Positions 11,577-21,697 of a stretch of DNA of 64,000 nucleotides are shown here, piece after piece (the stretch's first letter is position 1; each line of letters starts with the position of its first letter). This stretch comes from Dendrolimus kikuchii. Taxonomy: Eukaryota > Arthropoda > Insecta > Lepidoptera > Lasiocampidae. The stretch lies in contig CM034411.1 in assembly GCA_019925095.2 (NCBI GenBank), forward strand, positions 13,640,001-13,704,000, in the 5' to 3' direction. The position numbers and the translations under genes are program-made. Below the pieces are notes generated by a model. That model worked only from the letters and a program-made list of their open reading frames with translations, was not told the DNA's origin and did no database searches.

Positions 11577-11811
11577 CTAGCTGCGCCCGCGACGTCGTCC
11601 GCGCGGAATTTGGTTTCAAAACACTCCGATTTTGAAGCATTCTTCATTGGTGCTTCGCTCCTATTGGTCTTAGCGTCATGATATTTAGTCTATAGCCTTC
11701 CCAGATAAATGGGCTATCTAACACTGAAAGAATTTTTCAAATAAGACCAGTAGTTCCTGAGATTAGCGCGTTCAAGCAAACAAACTCTTCAGCTTTATAT
11801 ATTAGTATAGA
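11577..11811 (-). mobile_element. Helitron-like element H1, minus copy
   Basis: On the minus strand it starts TCTATACTAATATATAAAGC and ends with a GC-rich hairpin GTCGCGGGCGCAGCTAG. About 235 bp with no coding capacity. The same family occurs at 13.7, 14.9, 17.5, 21.5, 30.4 and 37.1 kb. Confidence 0.65.
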
Positions 11812-12194
11812 TTAAATTCGGTTCAGTCCGACCAAAACCAATTTTATTTTACTTTGCAATTGATAAAAGGAACCAAGAAAATACTAATTGAGTGCAACAA
11901 CATTTAGTACGTAGAGTATCCTAATTTCCAGATATCGTCTGTCGGAACATTTGTACAAACAATTAGCTAGCGATGCACGCTGTCTAGCCGGCTTGTTAAA
12001 CGGTTACAAATTATTTTGGATCATGTGTTTATTGATGGATATGAAAGAAAGAAAAAATATTTATTCAGAACTACATGCACACCAAAACATACTTATAAAT
12101 AAGACAATACAACTGAAATATATATTTATTGCATGCATAGATCTACAAATATAATATATACTGTACAAATTAATAAATTATAAATTTATTTATA

Positions 12195-12724
12195 AAGTTA
12201 TAAAGTAATATTTTCTTAAGTTTTCGCGACTTGTATACATAATAAAACTACGTTTTAACGGTTTTAAGCGCGGTAATTTTATTTGATTTTCAAGACACTG
12301 TGAGCTCTTTCTGCGTACAACGAAATACAAACCAACTTGACTGATAATTACTTTTATTTTTCCTTCCACCCATTTTAATATTATATAAAATTATAATAGC
12401 TAGGCATGTTTGCTGAAGAGTTTCTTGCGCCGCTTCTTCTCTTCAAGCCATAACATGTTGCGAAGCGGTAGTAAATTAGATTAGGCTCCCATAGAGTAAA
12501 TAATAACCATAAACAAAATTAAAAATAAAATTAAATAATTAAAATTAATAAGTTGGCGGTAGGCTAAATAAAACTTTAACAATACTCGTTGACACTTGAT
12601 ATCTTTGTCTTCCGTGATCACGGCCACTGAAAAGTGGCCGAAACGTCGGAAAAACCAAAATCAAATAAAATTACCGCGCTTAAAACCGTTAAAACGTAGT
12701 TTTATTAAGTTATAAAGTAATATT
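12195..12724 (+). mobile_element. Penelope-like element copy 2 with inverted terminal arm and 18-bp target duplication
   Basis: The 494-bp insert, 12213-12706, is flanked by the direct repeat AAGTTATAAAGTAATATT (12195-12212 and 12707-12724). Its left end, about 12217-12290, is the reverse complement of the element's own 3' terminus; the rest (12291-12706) is the same 3' region as copy 1. This is a 5'-truncated insertion with an inverted arm. Confidence 0.75.
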
Positions 12725-12989
12725 TATTTAATTATTTATAAAGTTAAAAAGTATTTGTGATTTATTTACCTGCAACATCGAATGTCAAAATATTATGTAA
12801 ATATTATGTTAATTGGCTTGAATTTGATTTGATCATCGTACTTTTGTTTGTTTCATATGTAACCTGTATATATAATAAGGGCTCTATTTAGGTTGCTTTA
12901 ATCTTTTAGGTACTTATTTTATTATCTTTTTTTTTCTTATATGTTGATTATAATATAATTTTATTTAACTTGTTTTTACCGTGGGTCAC

Positions 12990-13165
12990 TTGCCTTTGTA
13001 ATTAAGGAGATGGGCACTGAAAATCAGTGCTGTGTCGGCCTATGTTTCGGCACAGCAAAAAACTGAGTGCCAACCTCATTTCGCGAATTGCGGCACACAA
13101 TTTCAATGCTATTATTATTATTATAAATCACTGTTAAACTGTCGCATTTTTAGAAATAAATATTT
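12990..13165 (+). repeat. LINE-type 3' tail ending in TTA repeats
   Basis: It contains GATGGGCACTGAAAATCAGTG and a stem CAGTGCTGTGTCGGCC/TTTCGGCACAGC, then ends in a run of ATT units and an A-rich stretch. This is an untranslated tail by its look; the family was not recognised. Confidence 0.35.
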
Positions 13166-13184
13166 TCTTTCTTCCTTTCTAAAT

Positions 13185-13560
13185 ACATACATATTATCAC
13201 GCCTTTTTCCCATGAGGGTAGGCAGAGACTATAGATCTCTACTTGCGACGATCCTGACAGACAACTTTCGCTTCATCTACTATCATTAACCTCTTTATAC
13301 ATGCACGTTTATTTGATATGCTTTTTATCTGACCTCGTTATAACACTTCTGTTATTTGATCATGGTGTGTACGTCGTGGTCTACCGATGCCAACTCTACC
13401 GTTCACAATACTGTCATACACTTGTTTTGTGATTCTATTTTCGTCCATCCTCTCTACGTGCAGAAACCACCTTAACATTCCTTTTTCAACTCTTGTTATT
13501 ACATCTTCTTTCAATCCACAACGTTCCCTTATTACACTGTTCCATATCATATCATTCAAA
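13185..13560 (-). pseudogene. RTE-like LINE ORF C-terminus, divergent subfamily (copy 2)
   Basis: The minus frame 13559-13338 encodes IRERCGLKEDV, GMLRWFLHVERM and GRPRRTHHDQ motifs, the end of an RTE-like reverse transcriptase protein. The sequence is clearly diverged from the young RTE-like copies elsewhere in the window and resembles the ones at 46.8 and 63.8 kb. Confidence 0.65.
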
Positions 13561-13713
13561 TGAAGTTCTGAATCGGTCGTATCTCAGCATGATGCTGGTT
13601 GGCTCAACCAGCGCTGGTCTTCCTCTAGGGTCGTTCAGTGACTCACGGATAGACAAAACGAAACAAACATAAAAACAAGAAAATATGACGAGTATTATAG
13701 GAAACAAATCTTA

Positions 13714-13949
13714 TCTTATACTAATATATAAAGCTGAAGAGTGTGTTTGTTTGAACGCGCTAATCTCAGGAACTACTGGTCTGATTTGAAAAATTCTTTC
13801 AGTGTTAGATAGCCCATTTATCGAGGAAGGCTATAGGCTATATATCATTACGCTAAGACCAATAGGAGCGGAGCACCAATGAAGACTGTTTCAAAATCGG
13901 GGGGTTTTGAAAACAAATTTCACGCGGACGACGTCGCGGGCACAGCTAG
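13714..13949 (+). mobile_element. Helitron-like element H1, followed head-to-tail by H2
   Basis: It begins TCTTATACTAATATATAAAG after A and ends GTCGCGGGCACAGCTAG at 13949. Another Helitron-like element begins on the very next base, so the two lie head to tail with no spacer. Confidence 0.65.
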
Positions 13950-14404
13950 TCTTATATATATATATAAAAGAAAGTTGTGTTAGTATTACACTATTTATAA
14001 CTCAAGAACGGCTGTACCGATTTGGCTGAAAATTGGTGAGGGGGTAGCTTAGAACCAGGAGAGGGACATATGATACTTTTTATCCCGTTGGAACCGGTAG
14101 CTGGCGGTGAGATCGGGTTCTAGAATCCTCCTAATCACCTGGACCGATTTTGGTGATTTTGTTTTTGTGTGTTTGAGTGGGTTCCCGGATGGTTTAGATT
14201 CGCAATTAGAATAGGTAGGTGCCGCTGAGATCGGGTTCTAGAATCCTCCTAATCACCTGGAGTGATTTTGGTGATTTTGTTTTTGTGTGTTTGAGTGGGT
14301 CCCCGGATGGTTTAAAGTCACAATTGGAACCTGTAGGTGGAGCTGGGACGGGGTCCTAGATATTTATTTTTTCAGAGCAGGACAACGTCTGCCGGGGCCG
14401 CTAG
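13950..14404 (+). mobile_element. Helitron-like element H2 with internal tandem repeat
   Basis: It starts TCTTATATATATATATAAAA at 13950 and ends GCCGGGGCCGCTAG at 14404, followed by T. Inside, a unit of about 118 bp containing GAGATCGGGTTCTAGAATCC is repeated at about 14108 and 14227, with a third, degraded start near 14343. It is non-coding. A related reverse copy is at 15684-15890. Confidence 0.6.
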
Positions 14405-14488
14405 TTAAATATAATATAAAAATTAATGCTACGAAGCGAATTTATAAAGAAGAACAAAATACAATAGAATAAGGAACGTAAAGCTTAA

Positions 14489-14539
14489 AAACTAAAAAGC
14501 TATAAAAATATATAGTATATTGTTATAGCTTTTTAGTTT
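14489..14539. repeat. 17-bp inverted repeat
   Basis: AAACTAAAAAGCTATAA at 14489-14505 pairs with 14523-14539 across a 17-base AT-rich loop. Nothing else supports a function; it could be the end of a foldback element. Confidence 0.7.
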
Positions 14540-14881
14540 AGTTAGATATAAAGTAAGACAAGCGTCCAGTGAAATAAATTGGGTATGTGCTGTGCAAGCT
14601 ATATACAAGGGTTTAGTCTACTAAGCCCTTTTCCATACAGACTGCCAAGGTGCCTGGTAGAGGTGACAAAGACTTCCTGTTTTTGTCATTTGGCTGCTGA
14701 ACCATAAAATATGGTGCGGTCGGGGACCTCCGTGAGGACTGAAGTTCCTTTACTGACAGCCCTGGACAGCGACAGCGCCCGAATGCGACCGAATAAGGAA
14801 GTTACAAGTGCTTGTAATTAAAAAAAATGTACATTACACTTATTACTTAATCAAATATGTTTAAAAAACAGTACCTAACCA
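14540..14881. other. Unassigned GC-richer segment
   Basis: 14580-14820 is richer in G and C (GGACCTCCGTGAGGACTGAA and on) and looks like part of an untranslated transposon region. No partner copy exists in this window. Confidence 0.35.
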
Positions 14882-15137
14882 TCTTATACTAATATATAAA
14901 GCTGAAGGGTTTGTTTGTTTGAACGCGCCAATCTCAGAAACTACAGTCCTGGTATAAAAAATTCTTTCAGTGTTAGATAGCCCATTTATCGAGGAAGGCT
15001 ATAGGCTATATATCAATACGCTAAGACCAATAGGAGCGGAGCACCAATCAAGAATGTTTCAAAATAGGGGGTTTTTTTTAACTTACCATTTTGCTTTTTA
15101 ATTATTCCACGCGGACGAAGTCGCGGGCAGAAGCTAG
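14882..15137 (+). mobile_element. Helitron-like element H1 copy
   Basis: Starts TCTTATACTAATATATAAAG after A and ends GTCGCGGGCAGAAGCTAG followed by T. About 256 bp and non-coding. Confidence 0.65.
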
Positions 15138-15229
15138 TTGTTTTATAAAAATACATCCAAAATACAATAAATACATTTTAATAAAAAAATATAAAATCTT
15201 GTAGTTCGCCGGCAAGGGGGCCGGCAGCA

Positions 15230-15683
15230 TAATTTCAAAACATTATATGTTACAACTAGAATATGCCCGCGACTTCATCCACACCTGACTTGAAATTCTC
15301 GTGAGATTCCCGGGATACAAAGAAGATCGTTTTAGTGAAAACTGTGTCAGAATAAGCTGATTAAATATCAAATTTTTTGTTACATATCGATCAATGAAAA
15401 AAATCACATTGGAATTCGATTTTTTTTAAATCTGGCTATTTAAAATCATTTCCAGAATAATTCCCGCGGGATTCCCAGTATAAACATTAGCGCAGATTTT
15501 AAGTCTAAGAATTTGCAATCGATTGAAATCGGCCCAGTAGTTTTTACGTGAATCCCGAACAAAGAAACAAGAAATCTAAAACAAATTGCATCATGTTCTC
15601 TATAGTTTATATAGTCTATTGCAGTTGTTCTTTTATATAGCTACAATGTACAGACACGGCATTTTTAGAATTTTATAATATTA
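15230..15683 (-). mobile_element. Helitron-like family G copy
   Basis: It shares with 53930-54242 and with intron 7 (57.9-59.6 kb) the pattern of GTTTTTACGTGAATCCCGAAC, CCCGCGGGATTCCC-type motifs and a CTAG-type end (CTAGAATATGCCCGCGAC near 15257 in reverse sense). Internally it consists of diverged units of about 130 bp. Confidence 0.5.
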
Positions 15684-15890
15684 CTGGCTGTCCCGGCAGA
15701 CGTTGTTTTGCTCTGAAGAAATAAAAGTAGAACCCGATTGCAGCGCCACCTACCGGGTCCAATTGTGAATCTAAATCATCCTCGAATCCACTTGAACACA
15801 CACAAAAAAATTCATTCAAATCGGTCCAGCCGTTTTGGAGGAGTTCACTGTCAACACGCGTACAGAAGAATTATATGTATAAAGATAGAG
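15684..15890 (-). mobile_element. Helitron-like H2-type fragment
   Basis: In reverse sense it ends GTCTGCCGGGACAGCCAG (CTAG decayed to CCAG) and contains the phrase CGGTCCAGCCGTTTTGGAGG read on the + strand. It is related to H2 at 13950-14404 by its GATTCACAATTGGACCC motif. Confidence 0.5.
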
Positions 15891-16194
15891 TATTAATATT
15901 AGTTTAGATCATATTTGTTTGAATTAAAGTTCGAAATCGTATAAAAAAAATCTCCTGGGGAAATCTAACCTTTTTTCCTCACGTGACGATTTCTGCCAGT
16001 TCACTCTACTATATGCCGCGTAAAAGAACTTCGTTCTAAAAGCTATCAATTGTATAAACCCCATAATATGCATTATTTGCTACAACTCCATTAATTCTTC
16101 AAAAAGTAATTCTGTAACATACTTCTGTACAAAACTTATTAAAAAAAAAAGAATTTGAGATATAAATAGAATATAAAATATAAAGAAAAACAAT

Positions 16195-16390
16195 ATTTAG
16201 CTAGACGTGTTGCTGGGGAGTTTGTTGCCGCTTCTTCTCCTTTACAGCATCAACACGTTGCGAAGCGGTGTACATAGAATAGGAAGTAAAAAATTAAATT
16301 TTAACTTACATGTATGACCTTCAAAAAGTGTTCTCCAGTGGAACTTATTTTGAATAAAAACTTTTGAATTTGAATTTTGAATTTGAAATA
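16195..16390 (+). repeat. LINE-type 3' tail with GTTGCGAAGCGG module
   Basis: It carries CTAGACGTGTTGCTGGGGAG and CACGTTGCGAAGCGGTG, a module also seen in both Penelope-like copies (8885, 12397) and after the Jockey-like remnant at 52.7 kb, then a TTTGAATTTGAA simple-repeat end. This shared tail probably helped mobilise several element types. Confidence 0.5.
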
Positions 16391-16739
16391 CCTCAAACAC
16401 TACTCAATGGATATTGTTCAAAATAATTTTATTAGAAGATAATGTACGAAACTCTACCACCTTGATTTTTTTTTAAATGTCCCCATTATTATAGTTCTAA
16501 GTTTCGTTTTTAGGGTACCGTGGTCATTTTGACAAAGACAGAACGCTTATGAAATTGTAATCATCGTTTCATGTTACGTTGCTCAGCACAGATTACAGTC
16601 AATAAGATCAATAATTAAACATAGGTCCAATTTGGACCGAAATAAAACTGACATTTTTTTTAGACTAAAACAGTGAAAAATTGAAAGTGACATTTAAGAA
16701 GTGTATTTCGAATTTTAATATGTTGACGCATGTAGGCGT

Positions 16740-17061
16740 ACGTACTAATGCGACTCCACAATGACGCCGGCGGTTGGCTGGCATCCGGAGACGCAGGTAT
16801 GCGCATGACTTCCCACCCTGAATAATACCGCTTCGGGGGGCGTTTAGCTATCAAGGGAGCAAAGGATTCATCACCCCGCTGACGAAGTGAATGTGTTCTG
16901 ATTCCCGGGGCACATTCAGGCACCATTTGCGCTGGATCGGACTGGCGTAACTACGTTCTAAGTCTCAGCCTTTCCTACATAATCAAAGGGGAAAGCCTTC
17001 ATGATCAACTATGGTCTAATCCCTTGCGTAAATAACATTTCCACGGCCTTAAAAAAAAAGG
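16740..17061 (+). mobile_element. R1-clade LINE 3' tail (plus orientation)
   Basis: It ends in CCACGGCCTTAAAAAAAAA and contains CATGATCAACTATGGTCTAA and GGGCACATTCAGGC, the reverse complement of the 3' UTR of the tails at 2.95 and 4.1 kb. About 320 bp and 5' truncated. Confidence 0.6.
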
Positions 17062-17493
17062 AATTATATTTATATTATAATAAAAGTTAAAGAAGAGTTA
17101 TCTGTGAGTATAGTCTCTGAAGTTTCACTTCAACTGCGTATGAATTGCACATATACACATTTTTTTCCTTTAAATAGGTAGGTACGTACTTAATTTCCCA
17201 AAATATCTCAAGTACACGACATTCATGTCAAAAAGCAGACCAGGGGAATATATTTCATGGACGTGTGATAAACCAGGTTTGTAAATAATATTACATGTGA
17301 ATATAAAAATGTCTGGCTGTACAGAATGCATATCAGATAGGATATGCCGATATGTCCTGCGGCAAAACGAGCGTCCAGCGGGAGGGATTTACAAAGAACA
17401 ACACGCAGATGGGTCAATGGATAAAAAACAAATCTAGACAATATACTGGCGAATGAATAAATTAATCTTTATATGTTAAAAATATTATATACA

Positions 17494-18275
17494 TCTATAA
17501 TCTAATATTATAAAGCTGAAGAGTTTGTTTGTTTGTTTAAACGCGCTAATGTCAGGAACCGCTGGTTCGATTTGAAAAATTCTTTGAGTGTTGAATAGTA
17601 CATTTATCGAGAAAGGCTATAAGCTATATTATATTTTCAAAAAAATTAGGGATCATTACTAAAAGTCCAATAATGTAACCTAAGGCGGTAAAAAATTACC
17701 CGAAAAAATCCTTACACGGCGTGCGCTGCGAAAACTATTGATTATAGAACAAAACAATGTACTACCACTTTGCAGAACATATAATTGTCTACAAAAAATA
17801 TCACGTAACCATATGTCTAACTATTGTAGTTATCTCACAATAAGTGTTTTCTTTTATTTTTTTAAATAATTAAAATGCCGTCGCTTCAAAAACTCTTTAT
17901 TTTGTACCTTGGTATTAATCGTTATCAAAATAAATTACTCCATATTCAAGACGAATTCAATACCTTTCTAGAACTTTTTGAATTATTCAATTCGGACATT
18001 TCATTCAAAAGATATCGCGATATTTAAAATATAAGTATTAGTGTTGTAGCCAAATATACTAATATATTGTTTGATTGAACGCGCTAATCTCAGGAACTAC
18101 TGGTCTGATTTGAAAAATTCTTTCAGTGTTGGATAGCCTATTTATCGAGGAAGGCTATATAGGCTATAAATCATCACGCTAAGACCAATAGGAGCGGAGC
18201 ACCAATCAAGAATGTTTCAAAATCGGAAGGTTTTGAAAGCAAATTCCACGCGGACGACGTCGCAGGCACAGCGCG
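17494..18275 (+). mobile_element. Composite, double-headed Helitron-like element (copy 1)
   Basis: A Helitron-like head (TAATATTATAAAGCTGAAG, with AACGCGCTAAT) at 17494-17640 is followed by about 420 bp of unrelated sequence starting TTAGGGATCATTACT. A second head (ACTAATATATTGTTTGATTG) then runs into the normal body and the end ACGACGTCGCAGGCACAG. The same arrangement occurs at 30360-31480, so the composite has been copied as a unit. The terminal CTAG is lost here. Confidence 0.6.
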
Positions 18276-18742
18276 AGTTATAGCCTTTACTTGTGTATGC
18301 CATTGTTGCATTAACAATAATATTGTTGTATAATAAAATCGTTTGTTTTAATTGTTAATGTCAGATGAAATTTAAACACAATTAACATATAAATTTGTTT
18401 TTAAAACAGTAATATAGTCGTGACTGAAGAAACAATTTCAACATTATTTAGACGCAATATTCAGTTCAGGCTTTCTTCATTGTTCATGGAACATTGTTCA
18501 TCATCCAAATCTGTTGGTAGTAAATACATTGAAGATGTCGGCGAGTTCTTGATAAGTTGGGTTTTGAAATTATTTTGGTCTAAAAGTACATAAGCGCCAG
18601 TTTTTGATGCTAATATAAAGTCGTTGCCGATGATCGTTTGAAATCAAATATTTCATAGTATTTATGTATGTGAAACCAATATATAAGAACGTTCTTTCTC
18701 AGTCCTTTAGTAATTTCTTCCAATCACAACCAAATCGGTTTT
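18276..18742. other. AT-rich DNA, nothing recognised
   Basis: No coding motif and no repeat shared with the rest of the window. Confidence 0.45.
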
Positions 18743-19054
18743 ATCCGTGCAGGAACGGAGAAAGAATACAATTTCCTGCGGCCGAGCGGCCTGTCGTAAG
18801 AGGCGACTTAACAACCCACAGCCAGGTGGTAGGGCATTTGCCCGACTGGATGGCTACCACCCCTGGTCTAAAGTATGTCGCCATAACAACCTTGAGTTGT
18901 GTTCCGGCATTAATGACCGGGTTCCAGTCTCCCTTAAGAGAGCAGCAGCGCATTTGTAGCACCTTTGGTGTTGCAAATGTCGATAGGCGATGGTAACCGT
19001 TTTCCATTAAGTGGGCCGTTTGCCTGTCTGCTGAACTCCTGCAATAAAAAAAAA
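18743..19054 (+). repeat. SINE-like family A copy 4
   Basis: A full-length forward copy from ATCCGTGCAGGAACGGAG to CTCCTGCAATAAAAAAAAA. It serves here as the reference for the family. No polymerase III box A/box B pair could be assigned with confidence. Confidence 0.88.
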
Positions 19055-19465
19055 TCCTATAAAATCCTCAATGGCTTGAGGATTTTCTTTTATCTCGATA
19101 CGACGATAGCCATCTCGACGCCAGAACTCTACCAGAATTTATTTATGAAGACTATATAATGTAAATACTTTTTTATAAAATACTAAAGTTTGCCCCGCGG
19201 CTGTGTCATCCCTAGACAGTAGCTTTATTTTACTTACACAAAAACTTAAATCAGTTTTTTACATACAATAATAACAAAGAAACTACGTCCCTATAGTCTA
19301 GGCAACTGCCTAGCAAAACACAAACGCGAGACGAAGCCAACCTGATTTGAAGTCATACACTGGCTGTTTGCTTTTGAAACTCTTTACTCGTAGATGTCAG
19401 AAAAGCTAAATCACTTGCCATATTTAAAAGATCTATCAAAAACCATTACCTTAGTTTATAATAGG

Positions 19466-19775
19466 AGTTTTTGGCGGGAACTGAAAGGAGATGTTGTGCT
19501 GTGCAGTTTTATTTTCTAAAAATGTGTAAAATTACTCTAAAATGAACAGTAGTTGTAGGATATTGATAGTTTTTGAGTAGTAATTATGTGTTTTGTGAGA
19601 AATGTTAACTGTAAAGTCAAATGTGGCCTTTTGAGTTGTCACAAGAACTCCGTTGAATGGCACTAGCTGATAACCTACAGTTCAGCTGTGCTACACATAG
19701 GTTTAAGAAAATGAAGAAACTACATTGAATCTAAGATGTGGCTCAAAGGCCTAGCTGCCAAGCCATAAATCCAAA
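19466..19775. repeat. Dispersed repeat family D copy (reverse of 2445-2785)
   Basis: It contains TGGCGGGAACTGAAAGGAGA and GCCTAGCTGCCAAGCCATAA, the reverse complement of the copy at 2.45-2.79 kb, with similarity over about 300 bp. Confidence 0.55.
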
Positions 19776-19904
19776 AAAAAAGGTTATTAATAACATATAC
19801 ATTTTTCCATTTATATTCACATTTTTAAACGCATTGTACACACTCGAACCATTTACAGATTATACTATAGATATATTTTATTTTGATAACCGCATCATTT
19901 GAAA

Positions 19905-20010
19905 ATGGACGTAATTAAAAAAGCAAGCAAGTGGGAGATGCAGTCAAAAACCTTGATGATTTTATGTATCAGCTTGGCAACGATGGTCACTTCTGTCGCA
20001 AGAGTCTTAC
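19905..20010 (+). CDS. Candidate first exon with signal-peptide-like sequence
   Basis: ATG at 19905 opens a 35-codon frame with a lysine-containing start, a hydrophobic core (LMILCISLATMVTSVA) and a small-residue cleavage region. It ends in one extra base before a strong donor, GTAAGT at 20011. The phase (1) is the same as that of the 33687 exon, so it would splice in frame to fibulin-like exon 2 at 44618. TA-rich boxes lie just upstream (19860-19885). It may be an alternative first exon of the fibulin-like gene, the first exon of an unrelated gene, or chance. There is no transcript evidence. Confidence 0.35.
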
Positions 20011-20685
20011 GTAAGTTAACGTTGAATTTTTTAGTTTTCTTTGGTTTAGTTGAAATTTGATTTTATTGTATTAGCAAGAATGAAACACAGAAAGTTATTA
20101 AAACTGTAGTCAAAACTAAAACTACAGAAGATGCACAACAATTAATCTATATTACCTATACAAATATGACAAATAGGTAATAATATTTTTTGGCGATTTT
20201 TATGTTTGTTAACTCTTTTTTTAAGATATTGGGATTAAGAGACTCATGAAATTAAGTACCTATATACCTTTAGGTAATAGTCTCAGTTAAATTTTAATTG
20301 AAGCGAGTGGAGATCTGTTATCTCCTTCACGCTTATGAGAAATAGTCATAATATTGAGTTAGTGTTCGCGGATATGCCAAAGTTCCAAACATCTAAGGAA
20401 TTTATGGAGATATATTGCAGTTAGAATTTTTAGTATGTCTTGCCATATTTAGGGAAGTAATTCTTTCCCCTCTTTTTATATCTATGTCTTATTGAGTATG
20501 TATGGAAGCCTAATTATTTTATAATAAACCCATGTGTCTAATAATATTGTCAGTTGCTATTGAACTGTTGATGTGACATATTATCTGCTATTCAATTAAT
20601 ATAAAATATAGTCCAAGTGAACACATACACCAGCTAAGCAAAGTACAGTCTGCTGAACTATAAGTTTTAAACATGGTCCTTCGAG

Positions 20686-20724
20686 CCGGATATGAACCAG
20701 CGACCTATGGATTCGAACGGTTTA
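20686..20724 (-). pseudogene. tRNA-Tyr-like 3' half with CCA-equivalent end
   Basis: On the minus strand the sequence ATCCATAGGTCGCTGG, then TTCATATCCGGCTCGAAGGA and CCA, matches the 3' half of a metazoan tRNA-Tyr (T arm and acceptor strand). The match starts about where the second exon of an intron-containing tRNA-Tyr would begin. The CCA is not encoded in eukaryotic tRNA genes, so this is either a retroposed processed tRNA or, read on the + strand, an extended primer-binding site of a lost LTR element. Confidence 0.5.
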
Positions 20725-20778
20725 CTGCCTTTACTTTACTGCTATTTTATCGTAAGCGACATTTGGACCTTAATATAT

Positions 20779-21249
20779 TGTTACGAGTTATGGGACTCGA
20801 ATTAAAATGCCGTTGGAATTACTATAAAATTTATTAGAACTATACAAATACGTATAACACAGGTACAAATATAACCGGACCGCAATAAGTCCAAATGTAA
20901 TGCACAATTCAGTAACACGCGCAAAGTCGGTCACTAAATATACACACGTTTTGCCTCGCTTTCGCTTGTGTTATCGCTTTGACTGCCGGTCTCTTCATTG
21001 GTCATTGCTTTATACTGCACCGATACAATACGGCTGCCAACCCGCGTAGATCGAATTTCTTAGAATCAGTTCGACACACCTGTCTAATGACTGCTATAAA
21101 GGATTATAATATACTTTTTGCCTTATTTTCTAATTATAAATTTTAAACACAAAACAAACAAAAGAAGTCCAAATGCCGAAAAAGGTAATATTATGTGTTT
21201 CTACGGACGCAGGTGTGATTTTGCCTTTTGTCGGCATTCGGTCGTAACA
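20779..21249 (-). mobile_element. Solo LTR with ATAT target duplication
   Basis: 471 bp bounded by TGTTACG and CGTAACA. It is flanked by ATAT on both sides (20775-20778, 21250-21253). It matches a second LTR at 46346-46767 in opposite orientation, including CGGCATTTGGACTTCTTTTG on the minus strand. A short target duplication and TG...CA ends fit a Ty3/gypsy- or copia-type LTR. No internal coding sequence lies next to it. Confidence 0.75.
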
Positions 21250-21502
21250 ATATTTTTGTTCCAAAAGGTATTTTCAAATTAATAATAATTTGTTAGTAGT
21301 CTGCAAGTCATAAAACATAATAATATGTTTTAAGACTTAAAGTCTGAAAACAAAATACTTAATAGTTTAAAATACCTTTTGTACCAAACAATATACTTCA
21401 GTCCAAATGTCGTTTACGATATAATGGCGATGAAGGTTCGATATATTCTAAGAAAATCTAGCGCTTTTTCGAGCTCCATTCAGACTAGCTTTTGCCCTCG
21501 AG

Positions 21503-21697
21503 CCAAAAGATTTTGAAATATTCTTCATTGGTGCTCCGCTCCTATTAGTCTTAGCGTGATGATATATAGCCTATAGCGTTCCTCGATAAATGGGCTACCT
21601 AACACTGAAATAATTTTTCAAATCAGAGCAGTAGTTCATGAGTTTAGCGCGTTCAAACAAACAAACAAAATCTTCAGCTTTATATATTAGTATAAGA
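21503..21697 (-). mobile_element. Helitron-like element H1, 3'-truncated
   Basis: On the minus strand it starts TCTTATACTAATATATAAAG and keeps the body up to about 21503, but the GC-rich hairpin and CTAG end are missing. Confidence 0.6.
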
